Shown here piece after piece: positions 12,701-25,225 of a stretch of DNA of 64,000 bases. Position 1 is the stretch's first letter; each line of letters opens with the position of its first letter. This DNA is from Mayamaea pseudoterrestris (lineage: Eukaryota; Bacillariophyta; Bacillariophyceae; Sellaphorales; Sellaphoraceae). The notes beneath the pieces were generated by a model. It did not search any database. It saw only the letters and a list, made by a program, of their open reading frames with translations, and had not been told where the DNA came from. The stretch spans positions 248,001-312,000 of the forward strand of contig BROI01000007.1 in NCBI GenBank assembly GCA_027923505.1, written 5' to 3'. The position numbers and the translations under genes are program-made.

Positions 12701-15700
12701 CCCACGGTGGTATGGCCAACACCACAAGTTGTCGATTCTGACCTGTCAAACGCCCCATGCCCTGGCCACCCAAATACCCAATGAGTCAGGCAAAACATGT
12801 CCAGGGTATGCCATTGACAGGTGCAGAGTCTCAAATGGTGCAAAAAGGACTGCCTGGAGGCTGACACCACTGGTATGGCCTCCACGGTGGGTATGGCCAA
12901 CACCACAAGTTGTCGATTCTGACCTGTCAAACGCCCCATGCCCTGGCCACCCAAATACCCAATGAGTCAGGCCAAACATGTCCAGGGTATGCCATTGACA
13001 GGTGCACAGTCTCAAATGGTGCAAAAAGGACTGCCTGGAGGCTGACACCATGGGTACGGCCTCCACGGTGGGTATGGCCAACACCACAAGTTGTCGATTC
13101 TGACCCGTCAAACGCCCCATGCCCTGGCCACCCAAATACCCAATGAGTCAGGCCAAACATGTCCAGGGTATGCCATTGACAGGTGCAGAGTCTCAAATGG
13201 TGCAAAAAGGACTGCCTGGAGGCTGACACCATGGGTACGGCCTCCACGGTGGGTATGGCCAACACCACAAGTTGTCGATTCTGACCTGTCAAACCCCCAT
13301 GCCCCGGCCACCCAAATACCCAATGAGTCAGGCAAAACATGTCCAGGGAATGCCATTGATTGGTGCAGAGTCTCAAATGGTGCAAAAAGGACTGCCTGGA
13401 GGCTGACACCATGGGTACGGCCAACACCACAAGTTGTCGATTCTGACCTGTCAAACGCCCCATGCCCTGGCCACCCAAATACCCAATGAGTCAGGCCAAA
13501 CATGTCCAGGGTATGCATTGACAGGTGCAGAGTCTCAAAAAGGACTGTCTGGAGGCTGACACCATGGGTACGGCCTCCACGGTGGGTATGGCCAACACCA
13601 CAAGTTGTCGATTCTTTACTGGTCAAACGCCCAATGCCCTGGCCACCCAAATACCCAATGAGTCAGGCCAAACATGTCCAGGGTATGCCATTGACAGGTG
13701 CATAGTCTCAAATGGTGCAAAAAGGACTGCCTGGAGGCTGACACCACTGGTACACCTCCACGGTGGGTATGGCTAACACCACAAGTTGTCGATTCTGACC
13801 TGTCAAACGCCCCATGCCCTGGCCACCCAAATACCCAATGAGTCAGGCCAAACATGTCCAGGGTATGCCATTGACAAGTGCATAGTCTCAAATGGTGCAA
13901 AAAGGACTGCCTGGAGGCTGACACCATGGGTACGGCCTCCACGGTGGGTATGGCCAACACCACAAGTTGTCGATTCTGACCTGTCAAACGTTTATGCCCT
14001 GGCCACCCAAATACCCAATGATTCAGGCCAAACATGTCCAGGGTATGCCATTGACAGGTGCAGAGTCTCAAATGGTGCAAAAAGGACTGCCTGGAGGCTG
14101 ACACCATGGGTACGGCCTCCACGGTGGGTATGGCCAACACCACAAGTTGTCGATTCTGACCTGTCAAACGCCCCATGCCCTGGCCACCCAAATACCCAAT
14201 GAGTCAGGCCAAACATGTCCAGGGTATGCCATTGACAGGTGCATAGTCTCAAATGGTGCAAAAAGGACTGCCTGGAGGCCGACACCATGGGTACGCCTCC
14301 ACGGTGGGTATGGCCAACACCACAAGTTGTCGATTCTGACCTGTCAAACGCCCCCATGCCCTGGCCACCCAAATACCCAATGAGTCAGGCCAAACATGTC
14401 CAGGGTATGCCATTGACAGGTGCATAGTCTCAAATGGTGCAAAAAGGACTGCCTGGAGGCTGACACCATGGGTACGGCCTTCACGGTGGGTATGGCCAAC
14501 ACCACAAGTTGTCGATTCTGACCTGTCAAACGCCCCATGCCCTGGCCACCCAAATACCCAATGAGTCAGGCCAAGTTAGGACCCTAACAGGTGCAGAGTC
14601 TCAAATGGTGCAAAAAGGACTGCCTGGAGGCTGACACCATGGGTACGGCCTCCACGGTGGGTATGGCCAACACCACAAGTTGTCGATTCCGACCTGTCAA
14701 ACGCCCCATGCCCTGGCCACCCAAATACCCAATGAGTCAGGCCAAACATGTCCAGGGTATGCCATTGACAGGTGCATAGTCTCAAATGGTGCAAAAAGGA
14801 CTGCCTGGAGGCTGACACCATGGGTACGCCTCCACGGTGGGTATGGCCAACACCACAAGTTGTCGATTCTGACCTGTCAAACGCCCCATGCCCTGGCCAC
14901 CCAAATACCCAATGAGTCAGGCAAACATGTCCAGGGTATGCCATTGACAGGTGCATAGTCTCAAATGGTGCAAAAAGGACTGCCTGGAGGCTGACACCAT
15001 GGGTACGGCCTCCACGGTGGGTATGGCCAACACCACAAGTTGTCGATTCTGACCTGTCAAACGCCCCATGCCCTGGCCACCCAAATACCCAATGAGTCAG
15101 GCCAAACATGTCCAGGGTATGCCATTGACAGGTGCAGAGTCTCAAATGGTGCAAAAAGGACTGCCTGGAGGCTGACACCATGGGTACGGCCTCCACGGTG
15201 GGTATGGCCAACACCACAAGTTGTCGATTCTTACCTGTCAAACGCCCCATGCCCTGCCACCCAAATACCCAATGAGTCAGGCCAAACATGTCCAGGGTAT
15301 GCCATTGACAGGTGCATAGTCTCAAATGGTGCAAAAAGGACTGCCTGGAGGCTGACACCATGGGTACGCCTCCACGGTGGGTATGGCCAACACCACAAGT
15401 TGTCGATTCTGACCTGTCAAACGCCCCATGCCCTGGCCACCCAAATACCCAATGAGTCAGGCCAAACATGTCCAGGGTATGCCATTGACAGGTGCATAGT
15501 CTCAAATGGTGCAAAAAGGACTGCCTGGAGGCTGACACCATGGGTACGCCTCCACGGTGGGTATGGCCAACACCACAAGTTGTCGATTCTGACCTGTCAA
15601 ACGCCCTATGCCCTGGCCACCCAAATACCCAATGAGTCAGGCCAAACATGTCCAGGGTATGCCATTGACAGGTGCAGAGTCTCAAATTGTGCAAAAAGGA

Positions 15701-15972
15701 CTGTTTGAGGCTGACACCATGGGTACGGCCTCCACGTGGGTATGGCCAACACTGTGTCGATTCTGACCTGTCAAACGCCCCATGCCCTGGCTACCCAAAT
15801 ACCCAATGAGTCAGGCCAAACATGTCCAGGGTATGCCATTGACAGGTGCAGAGTCTCAAATGGTGCCAAAAGGACTGCGAGGCTGACAACATGGCACGCC
15901 CGTATGGCCAACACACAAGTTGTCGATTCTGAGTCAAACGGTGCCATGGCCACATCAAATGTAGGAGGTCGG

Positions 15973-18900
15973 CTGTGGTTTTGGTTTGAGTTACTCACGA
16001 CTACGCTCGAGAGGGGAGAGATGATGTTGCTGTGGATGACAGTTATCCTCGAGCATTAGCTCTTTCCTATCACCCTTTTCTCCAAGAGTCCGCCCGCAAC
16101 CAACTAGAGACAAGCTCCGTCAAAAACAAAAACACTACGACAAACGCAAGAACTCTACTGACGAACGTCAACTTTCCGTCCAATCAAAACGCCGCATTCG
16201 CCAACAGAAATGATTGAAAAGAACGCTCCGTGTCCCACTCATCTATAGCTATCACCGTTCCTATCCAACAAGATTGCGCAGCGACGGCATCTATCGTCAA
16301 AGAGTCCATTGCCCGCGTTTCGAAACCCTTCCAGAAGCCAAGGCTGTGCCCATTGAAGTCATTAAAGGGTACAATGGCTTGTTTACTACTCCCGTCGAGT
16401 CCAAGGAATGCCGATGGATCGACAATCCCATCTCCCAATTTAATTCCCTCATCGAGTACCCCGGCCTCATGGATTACCTTGGCGCGCTCGCTCCACTCAA
16501 GTTCAACAATGTTACCTTTCAAGCAGATGCAACAGTTAATGACTTTGCGTTCTCTCCAAGCAATTCTGCTCGCTCCTCCACGTTCGAAATCATTCACGAC
16601 AGCGGCGTGTCTGCAACCGTCGCCAATCACTTGGATGACTTTGTTCCTGGTACTTATCGCAAGAGCGCCAAGAAGATCATTGCAAAAGGCCTTGCATCTG
16701 GATTGCAAGTAGTCAGCCATGGCATAATTGACTGGACGCTTGATGGCAACGATGGCAAGCCTCTACGAGTCCGTTGTCAAGCTCTCTACATTCCCGACAG
16801 TCCGCGCAAGTTACTGTGCCCGCAACAGTACACTCGATATCACAAGCTACACAATCACGAGGCGAATTTAACGTTTGCTATTAATGGAGAAGGATTCTGG
16901 TACTTTGATCTACACAAACAAGGACGCCCGTCCCTTCTTCACGGCTCGCTCGATCCAGTCACCAACCTACCGACTTCTACCGCAATTGCAACTCAAGATC
17001 GTCCTGAAACCCTTCATGCTGAGTTTAATGCATGTGTAACAGACGCTCGAAACGCCAACTTGTCGCCTGCGCAAAAGCTCCTTCTTCAATGGCATTTCAA
17101 GTGCGGCCACGCCAGCTTCCGCAGCATACAAAACCTCCTTCGCTCTGGACGACTGGCAACAAGCAATGAGATGCGCAAACTCCATAAAGCAGCTGCTTGC
17201 TGTGAGATACCCAAGTGTGCTGCTTGCGAGTTTGGAAAAGCAAAACGTCGTCCCGCGACCGAACCACCAACTAACGCCCGAGCCGACAGATCGCTCAAAC
17301 AAGGAAAGCTTCGCCCAGGACAACAAGTCTCCGTTGATCATTACATTTGCAGTCAAAAGGGATGCCTCTATACGTCTCGCGGCAAAACGTCGACTGACTC
17401 AATGTTTAGCGGTGGCGGCCTCTTTGTCGACCACGCGAGTGGATACGTCTTCGTCGACCATCAAGTTGTTATGAACACTCATGAAACTCTTCGCTCCAAG
17501 TGGAACTTTGAAAAGTTTGCAAGGGATTGCGGCGTTTCAATTGAAAGCTACTTGTCTGATAACGCTGCATGTTTCACCAGTCATGAGTACACTGAGCATC
17601 TCTCCAAGTTCAAGCAGGTGACTGTCTTTGCAGGCGTCGGCGCACATCATCAAAACGGAATAGCAGAACGAAACATTCAAACCATTATGAACATGGCAAG
17701 AATGATGCTTATCCACGCTAACATGCATTGGACTGACGTTGATGATATGTCGCTCTGGCCGATGGCTGTCGACTACGCAGTTTACATCTTCAATCGAATG
17801 CCAAACGTCGCTACCGGTCAAGCTCCCATTGATATCTTTACTGGTACCATCTGGGCAAGTCACAAGTTCCATCATCTCCACGTTTTTGGATCGCCCGCCT
17901 ACGTTCTTGATCCTCGCATGCAAGACGGCAAGTCCATTCCCCGTTGGAAAGTGCGCTCGCGCCGCGGGATCTTTGTCGGTTTCTCAAGCAAGCACTCAGC
18001 TACCGTTCCACTTGTCCTCAATCTGAATACATTAACCATCAGTCCTCAGTATCACGTTACGCATGACGATTGGTTTACTACAGTTGACGCTCTTCCTGAT
18101 TCGCCTCCAAATTTTACGGACGACAGATGGACGAGTCTCTTTGCGACAAGCAAGTACATGTATCCGTTCGATGACGATGATCCCCTTCCTGCTCTCAATC
18201 CTGAGTGGGAGGACAACTTTGATGCCTCCGCTGCTCGCCAAGACGCTATACATGCAGCACAGACTCCTTCTACTGCTCCAGCTTTACCTGCTCCCGCCGC
18301 TCCACCAGCGGTTGCTCCAGTTCCTTCCAATGATTCTCCGCCCGTCACAGGCGCTCCGCCTACGAATCAGAGGGAGACAAGGCCTCCTGAAATTCATTCG
18401 CCTCAAGAAACTACAGAACCACAGCTTCAGAGGGAGCAGAGGGAGCATTTAGATCACATTGATGGCAATCCTTTGCGCTCATCCGCACCAACACCGCGTG
18501 TCGCAGCCGATGTCACAGTCAATCCCAGTCCACCAAACGCATCAAACGAGTCCACGATCCCGACGACAGCTCCCACGCTCGCACAACAACCACAACCACA
18601 AGCAAGTGATCCTCCTTTACGGCGCTCTGCACGTTTACGCGATCATCCTACAGAGCCAGTCATTACTCGAGCTCAGCATCTTCGACATGCTCGCGACGAT
18701 ATGATTGAAACCAATATGCTGTTAGCAGAGCATGCGCACGCGGAATACCCTTACTCAATCGGTTTAACGCAAGTGCTCCTCGCCTCGACGAACGATCCCG
18801 ACACCCTTCGCTACGATGAAGCGATGCGCGCTGATGACTCTGAAGAGTTCAGGAAAGCTGCAGGTATAGAGATCAAGTCGCTCGAAGACCATGGAACATG

Positions 18901-19690
18901 GGTTGTCATACCAAGGACCGAGGTTCCTCAAGGAAAGCAAATCATTCCCGGCACATGGACCTTTCGCCGCAAGCGAACGCCCAGCGGTGAGCTTAAGAAA
19001 CACAAAGCTCGCTTCTGTGTTAGAGGAGACCTACAGAAGGACGTATTCGAAACGTTTGCCCCAGTCGTTCAATGGAGCACCGTTCGTGTCCTCATGGTAT
19101 TCGCCTTGACGTTCGGATACACAACCAAGTGCATTGATTTCACCAACGCTTTCATTCAGGCAGAACTAAAGGATCCAATCTACATTCAATTCCCTCGCGG
19201 CTTTCAACATAAAGACGGTCATCAATCAAGCGATTACTGTTTAAAGTTGCTCAAGTCGTGCTACGGAACGAAGATTGCTCCAAAGCTCTTCTACGAACAC
19301 TTACGCGACCGACTCGTCGAGCTTGGTTTCACTCAAAGCTTCTTCGATCCCTGTCTCTTCTGCCGTAATGGACAAATCATCGCCTGTTACGTTGACGACT
19401 GCATCTGCATCGCCCGTACCGACAAGGAGCTACAGACCATCATTGACGACCTTCGCTCCAAGTTCACGCTCACCGAAGAAGGCGATCTCAGTCAATATCT
19501 TGGCATTGATATAAAGCGCTCTGGCAAGTCTTTCACGCTCACTCAAACGGGTTTGATCGACAGTATCATTCAAGCTACTGGAATGGAGGCTGCTAACGGA
19601 GTCTTCACGCCCGCCAACGACACGCTCGGCAAGAACGCCGATACGACATTGAATTACATGTACGACAAGACGATAAGCAGCTAGTGTTGA
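15973..19690 (+). mobile_element. Ty1/copia element A (diatom CoDi-like), incomplete copy
   Basis: LTR-retrotransposon fossil of the Ty1/copia superfamily. Its left end abuts the last satellite 1 monomer. It matches element B on the opposite strand (about 51,250 down to 47,600) closely at the protein level across protease, integrase and reverse transcriptase. Parts present: start of the pol region, protease, integrase and most of the reverse transcriptase. Gag and RNase H are not present and no LTR was recognised at either end, so it is broken (incomplete at both ends). The long open pol frame and the close match to B suggest a fairly young copy. Confidence 0.93.
16214..19684 (+). pseudogene. 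pol frame of copia element A
   Basis: Long open frame of about 1,150 residues with the copia order of domains. An aspartic-protease signature 'DSGVSATVANHLDDF' comes first, then the GAG-pre-integrase zinc-binding motif (histidine pair followed by 'CAACEFGKAKRRP'), an integrase core with 'VDHYICS' and 'SDNAACFTSHEY', a proline/serine-rich linker, and a reverse transcriptase with the catalytic 'CYVDDCICIA'. The protein would have copied and integrated the element. The start used by the element is not visible here, because the frame opens with TTG. Treated as a fossil belonging to an incomplete element. Confidence 0.9.
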
Positions 19691-20617
19691 TACTCTCATA
19701 AAATACTTAAATAATGATTAAGCATATGACTAATAATAAACTTAGATCAGCTGCTTGAATTCTTCCTCCATTGCTGCTGCTGTCGTCGTATAAATGAGTT
19801 GCCTTGGTGTCGGTGAGGCGCGAGGCTCTTGCTTACCGACTCGCCCATCTCTTACGTTTGACAAGCGCTTTCTTCAGGCACACTGCATACAGCCTTTATT
19901 AGAAACTCAGCAACGAATGAGATGGTATAAAGGATGAATGGGGCAAAAGCATGGAAAACTTGCCGCGCAGCTCGAACCGTTCCATCAAACTTGCAGCGGG
20001 TCCATTTTACTCAAAATAGGTCCTTTTCATTTAACTTTACTTGGATACAGACCCGACATAAGTAAAGAAGATTCGTGTTTAAGTAGGATTAAGATTGGAT
20101 ACTATGTTCAGCGTTGCGACGGGATCACACCATCATGGTGAGCGTGTGGTTACGAAGCGGGAGTTGCTATGTCGCATGCGACACAAAATTTGCGCGCAAA
20201 AATGATTCGTGTCGTGCAGGAACGTATTTTCACGATGAATTCACGCGCAAATTTGCGTGTGACGTGGCCACGCAAATTTGCGCGCGAATTTGATTTGCAG
20301 GAACTCTCTCTTGTCCAGAAAGTAGTGTTGTCGAAGGAGGTGCAGCGAGCGCGCATCGCCGATGGTCCGTTCCAGTGTCCGTTGAATTGAGAATTTAACT
20401 AACTATAAATCGTGAATGTCGCGCGTCTGGCCAGACTACATACATAATATGAGTACGTGTGAATGAAGCATGGCGCGCGCGTTGCGAATTTTCTCTGGCG
20501 CGCCATGATTGACGACCATGGAGGAAGAAACCGGACTTCGTGATGATATTAGCGCTACGGCAGCCGCAAGAAATTGAAGTGAACAGTGTGACGCTCAACG
20601 CTCAGTGACAGCCTGGT
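19691..20617. other. Spacer between copia A and the lipid-kinase relic
   Basis: No gene is supported here. The first 60 bp are AT-rich. The stretch 20,171-20,284 carries a cluster of palindromes listed separately. A short open stretch on the minus strand ending at 19,742 could be a terminal exon but has no start and no recognisable family. Confidence 0.5.
20171..20284. repeat. Palindrome cluster with GCAAATTTGC / TTTGCGCGCAAA
   Basis: Three self-complementary elements lie within 114 bp. GTCGCATGCGAC (20,171-20,182) and TTTGCGCGCAAA (20,189-20,200) are perfect 12-bp palindromes. CGCGCAAATTTGCGTG (20,244-20,259) and CACGCAAATTTGCGCG (20,269-20,284) form a perfect 16-bp inverted repeat around a 9-nt spacer, and each arm also contains the 10-bp palindrome GCAAATTTGC. 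This could form a hairpin or bind dimeric proteins; the function is unknown. Confidence 0.85.
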
Positions 20618-23586
20618 ATGCCGATTGTGGACGACGACACTCACTCTCACTCGCACCAATTGTATATTCATGGTGGTCGTTGCTCTTGCGCTACGTAGCT
20701 TGTATCAGCAGTATCAAGACGATCAGGACGAGAGTCGTAGCAACGCTGCGGTACAGCAAGTGGCAACCATAGCGCTTCTACAAGAACAAGCTCCGTTGTC
20801 TTTGCCGTCACGGTTGCATTCACTTGTCAAAGAAGGAAGGGTCCTCGCATGTCATGGAGCAAGCGAGCAAGCAATGTCATGCTCTTCTCTCCCGACAATC
20901 AATGGATCAGCAGGAAGTGTATATTCAAGCGAATTGCGTCATAAAGGGAGTCATACGCCGCCTGGCAAAACCATGAAACTTTGCAAGGGAATCATTTTGC
21001 TACGGAACAATCGACGCTTGTGCTTACGAATGTTTCTTAACAGTCCGTCAAGGAGGACTGGATGAAGATGGAACACAAGACTTACAAGGAGGAGTGGCTG
21101 GTCCCTGCGTTTCCTATCCTGCCAGTATCGCAGCAGCGGAACAATGTATCTGGAATCTGGAAAGGGCTGCAGCCTGCGTCATTACCCATGTCGCAAACAA
21201 ACACAAACAGCAAATTTGGCTTGACTATCTATAAATTCCCAGTTGAAGTTTATGTCAGGGATGTCAAGTGTCAAAGTCGGATCGGATGCATATTTGGCTG
21301 GAGTAAGACCAGGCTATATGTTGGTTTCGTTCAACAACATTCAATTCTTGGGAGAGCCGAGTGCACGAGCGCTGGCACGATTGTGGCAGTAAGAAGGTCA
21401 TTTTACAGCGTAGTCGCGAGATCTTACCGGTGGAGCTTTTTAAACAAAGGGCTCAGGTAGCGACGTTATATCGACTGCTGGGTCCAACGGCGAGCATCCT
21501 TCGGGCAATCTACGACTAATGGGAACGGTGCATCCACCAACTTCAGTCAGCATGACGTTTTTTCACATTGGCACGCTCCTGCCGCACGCGTTCCTGTTGG
21601 TATCGCGCCCGCCATTCGGTGTAGCTTGGGTTTCTGCGTCAATGTGCCATTGATCAGGCGAGTTGATGGACAACGCGCCAAGAATGCTGGGATTCAACCA
21701 GGGAGCGTCCTTGCGACTGTTGTGACTACCAACACTGACGACAACAATACAACATCAACGACAAGAACTAGCTTATGGTTAGCTGATCACGTGGAAATGG
21801 CGGAGGCGCTTTCTCGAGCAGCAACAGTTACAAACGCGAGCATTCTGGTTTATGTTGCTACACTCCAATGTCATCGCGAACCTCAATTGTTGACGCATCC
21901 AATGATTAATGCGCTGGCGTTGGCAACGAGAACGACACAGAATTCGGTGCAATCAGCCCCTCAGGTAAAACAACAATCATCCGTGAGGAACGGATTTAAT
22001 GGCACGAAAAGCAAGAGCAACTGCTGGCGTTAATGTCTTATGATGGTGTTAACGTCAGATTTCATTCGTCAAACTTAAATCTTTGTGCTTCTCGCATGCT
22101 TCATCCGTTCGATACTAAGTGTGACGAGGCGTGTTTTCTATGAGGACAAGGTTGAATCGTTGTTACGAAATGGCCGCGTTGGTAGCTGCAGGGCTGGGAG
22201 AAGGACCAGGAGGCGTGCAGAAACACCCCGTCAGTTTAATGTGTCTAATAGTTTAACGACCGAGAAGACGTCTCAGGCAACAGCCTTTGCACATTGTCCG
22301 GTGTTGAGCGGAGCGAAACCTTTTGCAAGCCTGGAGTCCACTCGAGGCATTGCTGTACTGCTTGCAACTGTCGCTTGCAAATTTTGATGAGAAGCAATTG
22401 TAATTGATCATGGCAGAACAGCTTAAAGAGTCAACGTTGACTGTCGCAAATTTGATGAACCAGGCGACTGCCAGTCACTTAGTCGGAACTTTCCTGCTGC
22501 AATTGATTGGAATCATATGCGCGCCTCCCGTCGAGTCGAATATTGAAAAAGTGGGTGACGATGAAAAGAAAATCGAATTTGGCATGACGGGTGACATCAG
22601 GGGAAGCAAGACTGCACGGTCTGACGAAGCGGTGGCTCAGGAATTGACTTCCATACTGCCCCGACTCGCTCGCAACGACCAAGAATTTTGCCGAAAGCTT
22701 TACTTATTGTTGCGGTGGTACATATCGACTCTGGAGACCCCACGGCCCTACCGGGAAGGCTCGCGCAACTTGATCGCATTGCTGAATGTTTGGAACATTT
22801 GCGGTTTGCTGAAAGTGAGCTTGCCAAACGAATTGACGAGGGTGCGGCATCGATGAGTGCGCCTCCGCGCATGCTAGCTCGATCAAACCCATCGATTACG
22901 GTTGACAGCAGTGATTTGCTCGACCTTTGCAGCAGGAATACCCGCGTCTCGCAACAAACAATCTCAGCTGCGGATCTATCTTCGACGTCCTTTAGCAAGA
23001 AAGGAATGTCTTCTCGCTTTTGAGCAAGGAAGGGGAACAAGGAAGTGCATAGATCTTTGACATCAGTAGAGACGCCGTATTCGATGCAACGCAGGCATTG
23101 AACTTCTCGGCGCCGTCGCCTTCGCCGTCCAAAGGAATTCAGTCAATTCAACAGGCTGCTGATGAGACTGGTTCACAAATTTCATGCAATTCGCAACGTG
23201 CTCTTTCACCTCGGCAATACGATTTGATTCAAAGTCCATCTGCTACTTACGATAACATGTCCGACTTTCTTGGCACGCTTGAGCGCATTCGTCAGACTAT
23301 TAAGCGGTCATTGCAAAAGTCTTTTTGTCAGAAAATGGCCGACTGGGCCATGCAATTATGGTCATCTAGCAAGGATAAGGCGCTGGCGCAAGTCACGGAG
23401 CTGATGAGAAACTCGTTGAAAGCTACTAATGAAACAGAATCGGCATCGATGGTAGTTGTCAATCCAGTAAATTCTTCGGTACTTTCGTCGGTTGATTATG
23501 ATGAATCCAAGCGCGCACTTTTCCATTCTCTTGACGGTAATGTCAGCGAGCGACGAAGTGCTGATCATTTGACGGGAGAAGAGTGA
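20618..23586 (+). pseudogene. Decayed coding region with PDZ-like pieces, upstream of kinase relic
   Basis: Coding-like plus-strand patches alternate among the three frames without any single long frame. Two patches resemble the carboxylate-loop end of PDZ domains: 'AGVRPGYMLVSF' near 21,300-21,340 and 'AGIQPGSVLATV' near 21,680-21,720, the second followed by a plausible helix and strand ('HVEMAEALSRA', 'ILVYVATL'). Further open patches lie at 21,041-21,230, 22,404-22,690, 22,688-23,023 and 23,098-23,586, the last Ser/Asn-rich and of no known family. The retrotransposon and lipase frames nearby stay open for 1.8-3.5 kb, so sequencing error is an unlikely cause of the frame changes. I read this as the 5' part of one decayed host gene that continues into the VPS34-like kinase relic. 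An intron-rich live gene remains possible, but no consistent GT-AG set was found. Confidence 0.45.
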
Positions 23587-23856
23587 TTGTATAGAATAAA
23601 GGTGAATTTGGTGGCACTTGAGGGTCGCAACCTGTCGCGCGATCACTCTTATATAATAAACGGCGCCGTCGCTGGTACCGTATTGGAATCTGGATACAGC
23701 AAAAGACTCACTGCTGATGGAAAGCAGCAAGTCTGGAAGGAAAACAAGCTAATTTTTTAATCGCATTCGTCGTGGGGCGTGCCGCAAACATTGTCGCTCC
23801 GACTGTCGTCAAGGGCCTGCAGCGAGAATGGAATAATCTCGGAGGAGGAAAATTGA

Positions 23857-25061
23857 GTGCACTTTCGGCTGGCTCGGCAGGTAAAAGGTACTTTAGATCA
23901 CGATATGTCGTTTGCTGTTTGCACAGCTGACATTTGGCCCGTCGGACCAAGCATGTGTTCTTTCGACGAAAATGGCTACTTAAACGACGACGACGACATG
24001 CCCCATGCAGATCATTTTGATCTTGAAATAAAAGTCACGACGGAGCGCATTGTATCTGGAGATGAATTTGTCAAGTGTAAAAGCCACGACAAGCAAACAC
24101 ATGCTCCTTTATAAGCATGACGATGATCTGTGGCAGGAAGCTTTTGCGACGCAGTTTGTTACAGTCTGCGGTTCTATGCTTCGAGCGTCGGGTCTCGACA
24201 TGAAGCTCTTGTCTTTTCAATGTGTACCCGTTGGTACGCGGCGTGGTTTTGTTGAACGGGTTCCTGGCAGCGTACCACTCAGCGAAATATGTCACCCCAT
24301 GGTTGGATCGTCTTGTCTTGGAAAGAACGAATGGCCGGATGTTTTAGATATGAAGTTTCCCTCCATGTTGAGCAAGGGTGGTGTGGCAAAGTACGAGTCG
24401 CTTCGACGACTTGGTGGTCAGCAAAATGGGACGTTTCGTCGACTGTCTGGGCGGCAACATGGCGGTGATGCTGGTTCTTTTTCGAACATCCCGGATCAAG
24501 ACTACCTTCGCAGCGACGCCTATGATGACAAGGCACCATATATGATTCGCAAGGATGTCATTTTACATACATAAAGAGCGTCGCAGGCAACAATATCATT
24601 ATCTACGTCCTTGGCGTGGGCGATCGTCACTTGGACAACTTGTTGTTGCATCAAGTGGCGCGTTTTTCCATTGTGACTATTACTTTATTCTCGGCAGCGA
24701 TCCGAAGACTTACTTGCCTGTCCGAGTGACGCAAGAGATGGTGCATGGCATGGGTGGCTCAGAGAGCGACAATTATGTTCGCTTTCTCTCGACTGTGGGA
24801 GCTGCGTTTCTGGTGTTGCGCCGTCCCGAGAATGTCCGTGCACTGTTGTCCTTGGTGCGTTTGATGGAATCTTCCTGTGTTCCCGACATTTCTGAAAATC
24901 AGTCGATTGATGTAGCCGTGTTGGGACTACGTGATCGCCTGAAACTTGACCTGGTGGATCAGGAAGCTGTGGCATATATCGAAGAACTTGTAGACGCGAG
25001 CCATAGTTCAACGATGTGGAAGGCTGTTGATGTGATGCATAGCTTGGGAAAACAGTTTTAA
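23857..25061 (+). pseudogene. VPS34-like (class III) phosphatidylinositol 3-kinase domain, frame-disrupted
   Basis: The catalytic half of a PI3/PI4-kinase is readable in three successive frames. From about 24,100 a frame carries the N-lobe motif 'LLYKHDDDLWQEAFATQF' (family: IFKxGDDLRQDQL) and 'RGFVERVPGSVPLSEI'. Around 24,555-24,650 another frame carries the catalytic loop '[12 protein letters not shown]'. From about 24,655 to 25,061 a third frame gives '[15 protein letters not shown]', 'EMVHGMGG' and a C-terminus like that of VPS34, ending at a TAA. VPS34 makes phosphatidylinositol 3-phosphate for autophagy and endosomal traffic. Frame breaks fall near 24,570 and 24,655. The metal-binding DFG motif reads DYY, and the N-lobe Gly, Arg and Asp are replaced. 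The segment between N-lobe and catalytic loop is longer than usual and Gly/Ser/Arg-rich. Best read as a pseudogene; the family assignment is firm. Confidence 0.78.
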
Positions 25062-25225
25062 TTCGTTGATGCATCATGATAATGTAAGGCTACTCGATTA
25101 CTGCTAATATTCATTTTATATAACACAATGCACTGTACTGAACTCTACTGTACTGCAGCGTGCTAAGAGTACTGTACTGTAACTTTGGCTTCAGCAAAGA
25201 CCGATCGGTCTTAACACTGCGCTTG

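Larger units (their letters stand above)
1..15962. repeat. Satellite array 1, monomer about 181 bp
   Basis: Head-to-tail tandem array of about 88 monomers, mostly 180-181 bp long, open at the left window edge and ending in decayed monomers at 15,700-15,962. The unit runs from 'accatgggtacggcctccac' through 'aaacgccccatgccctggcc' to 'gcctggaggctgac'. Open frames occur on both strands, but 181 is not a multiple of three, so each frame ends after one to three monomers; they are repeat artefacts and not genes. Each monomer contains a hairpin-forming dyad (example 589-670: outer 9-bp arms perfect, inner arms 9 of 10, loop about 35 nt). Monomers are regular at 1-2,700 and 10,300-15,700 and heavily altered by small indels between. 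The unit length is close to a nucleosome repeat, which suggests a structural chromatin satellite; that role is inferred. Confidence 0.97.

Noticed and set aside
1-15962. Dozens of overlapping frames of 60-370 codons on both strands of satellite 1, some with apparent repeat-protein character
   Set aside because: They follow the repeat unit, occur on both strands, and the 181-bp period rotates the frame so each ends after one to three monomers. The longest (14,576-15,694) only reflects local indels that keep the frame.
19742-19880. Minus-strand stretch ending 'MEEEFKQLI' before a TAA, possibly a terminal exon
   Set aside because: Only about 45 codons, no clear acceptor or upstream exon, no recognised family, and it sits directly beside a retroelement end.
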